A stretch of 15,018 bases of DNA from JBCCSZ01 sp039199225 (GTDB taxonomy: Bacteria > Bacteroidota > Bacteroidia > Chitinophagales > Saprospiraceae), in NCBI GenBank assembly GCA_039199225.1, contig JBCCSZ010000198.1:1-15018 (forward strand). The letters are read 5' to 3'. Below are positions 14,251 through 15,018 of this stretch, piece by piece. Position numbers and translations under genes: made by a program. Position 1 is the stretch's first letter; each line of letters begins with the position of its first letter. The notes under the pieces were generated by a model. It worked only from the letters and a program-made list of their open reading frames with translations, had not been told where the DNA came from and did not search any database.

Positions 14251-14945
14251 TGGCATTTGGAGCGGCCTTCCTAATCGGGTTTTTTGGGAGCATTCACTGC
14301 CTGGGAATGTGCGGCCCACTGGCGCTGGCCTTGCCCTTTGGCAGCCGTTCTCCCTGGCAGCGCGCTGGAAAAGCCCTGGCCTACAATGCCGGCCGTATTG
14401 CTACCTACACGCTGATGGGTGTATTGCTGGGTGGCGTCGGACAAGGCATCTGGCTGGCTGGTTTACAGCGTACGGCCACCATCGTATTCGGGGTGCTATT
14501 GGTTGTTTCCCTACCGCTATTGTATCGCTTTGAGCAACGCATGTGGTCTACTGCTTTCTATCAAAAATGGAGCGTCTACATACAAAAAGGCTTTGGTCGG
14601 CTGTTTCGGTCTCAATCCCCCTTGGCCATCCCTGGCCTCGGAGCATTGAACGGCCTGCTGCCCTGCGGCATGGTCTACATGGCCCTTGCCGGAGCCCTTA
14701 CCCAGAACGGTCCGATAAATGGCGCCGCCTTTATGTTCGCCTTTGGACTGGGAACCCTTCCAATGATGATGGCTGCCATACTACTGGGAAAGACACTGCT
14801 CCGGCACTCCGGAAACCTGTTGCGTCCACTGCTATATGTATCTGTTTGGCTGATTGGCCTACTGTCTGTTTTGCGCGGCCTACAATTGGAACTGCCAACA
14901 GAGCTAGACTTTTTATTGGTCAACAACGCCGTGATGTGCCATTGA
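14250..14945 (+). CDS. TauE/SafE-like six-helix membrane protein of cbb3 loci
   Basis: A 231-aa membrane protein of the sulfite exporter TauE/SafE (DsbD_2-like) group that often closes cbb3 loci in Bacteroidota. About six helices are visible. The first contains H16-C17-x3-C21-G, a likely metal-binding motif, a fourth Cys sits at 139 in LLPCGMVY, and the protein ends with Cys-His. A role in copper or thiol handling for oxidase assembly is inferred from these residues and the position. Sulfite export is not implied. Its start overlaps ccoH by 1 bp. Confidence 0.85.
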   Translation: MAFGAAFLIGFFGSIHCLGMCGPLALALPFGSRSPWQRAGKALAYNAGRIATYTLMGVLLGGVGQGIWLAGLQRTATIVFGVLLVVSLPLLYRFEQRMWSTAFYQKWSVYIQKGFGRLFRSQSPLAIPGLGALNGLLPCGMVYMALAGALTQNGPINGAAFMFAFGLGTLPMMMAAILLGKTLLRHSGNLLRPLLYVSVWLIGLLSVLRGLQLELPTELDFLLVNNAVMCH

Positions 14946-14947
14946 TC

Positions 14948-15018
14948 CTACAGCTTTCCACTCTCCATTTGCTTGTGGGCATAGTCGACCGCTCTGGCTG
15001 ACAAGGCCATGTAAGTGA
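14948..15018 (-). CDS. 3' end of an unidentified minus-strand gene (partial)
   Basis: On the minus strand an open frame enters from the right edge and ends with TAG at 14950-14948. The visible 22 residues include MALSARAVDYAHKQMESGKL, an amphipathic helix such as often ends a protein. It converges on the TauE/SafE gene, with 2 bp between their stops. The fragment is too short to assign to a family. Confidence 0.5.
   Translation of the reverse strand, partial: TYMALSARAVDYAHKQMESGKL

Overview
The window is most likely chromosomal DNA from a member of the Bacteroidota, by inference. The supporting signs are a fused ccoN-ccoO gene, AT-rich leaders without clear Shine-Dalgarno sequences, promoter elements of the Bacteroidota -7 type (TAnnTTTG), and the gene order ccoI-ccoS-ccoNO-ccoQ-ccoP-ccoG-ccoH-TauE/SafE. 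The family or genus cannot be fixed from the sequence. No tRNA, rRNA, mobile element or CRISPR array was seen.

Layout. Positions 1-75 hold the 3' end of an unidentified plus-strand gene. It converges on a minus-strand pair: a tandem universal stress protein (USP, 1491-2330) followed by a membrane sensor histidine kinase (82-1437). A 420-bp divergent control region (2331-2750) follows. To its right, on the plus strand, come a 76-aa membrane peptide, a second USP, a two-CBS protein, a small protein resembling eRF1-like stress proteins, a rhodanese-like protein and, after a 216-bp gap, a third USP. From 6363 to 14945 lies a complete high-affinity cbb3 cytochrome oxidase locus: the copper P-type ATPase CcoI, CcoS (a 54-aa gene), fused CcoN-CcoO, a CcoQ-like peptide, mono-haem CcoP, the copper reductase CcoG, CcoH and a TauE/SafE-like membrane protein. 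The 3' end of a minus-strand gene closes the window.

How it fits together. The genes make a low-oxygen survival module: an oxidase with high oxygen affinity, its copper supply and assembly factors, and a set of stress proteins. The most striking part is the control region. It holds six Crp/FNR-type boxes (TGAY-N4-ATCA) in three pairs, and the two boxes of each pair are exactly 22 bp apart centre to centre. The two outer pairs sit in mirror image. In both, the gene-proximal box is centred 29.5 bp from the first base of a -7 element, which matches class II activation by an FNR/Crp-type regulator in both directions. The middle pair has no evident protein-coding target. An intrinsic terminator on the minus strand, with no gene before it, lies about 75-110 bp away from that pair, so a short regulatory RNA between them is a reasonable hypothesis. 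No Crp/FNR gene is in the window.
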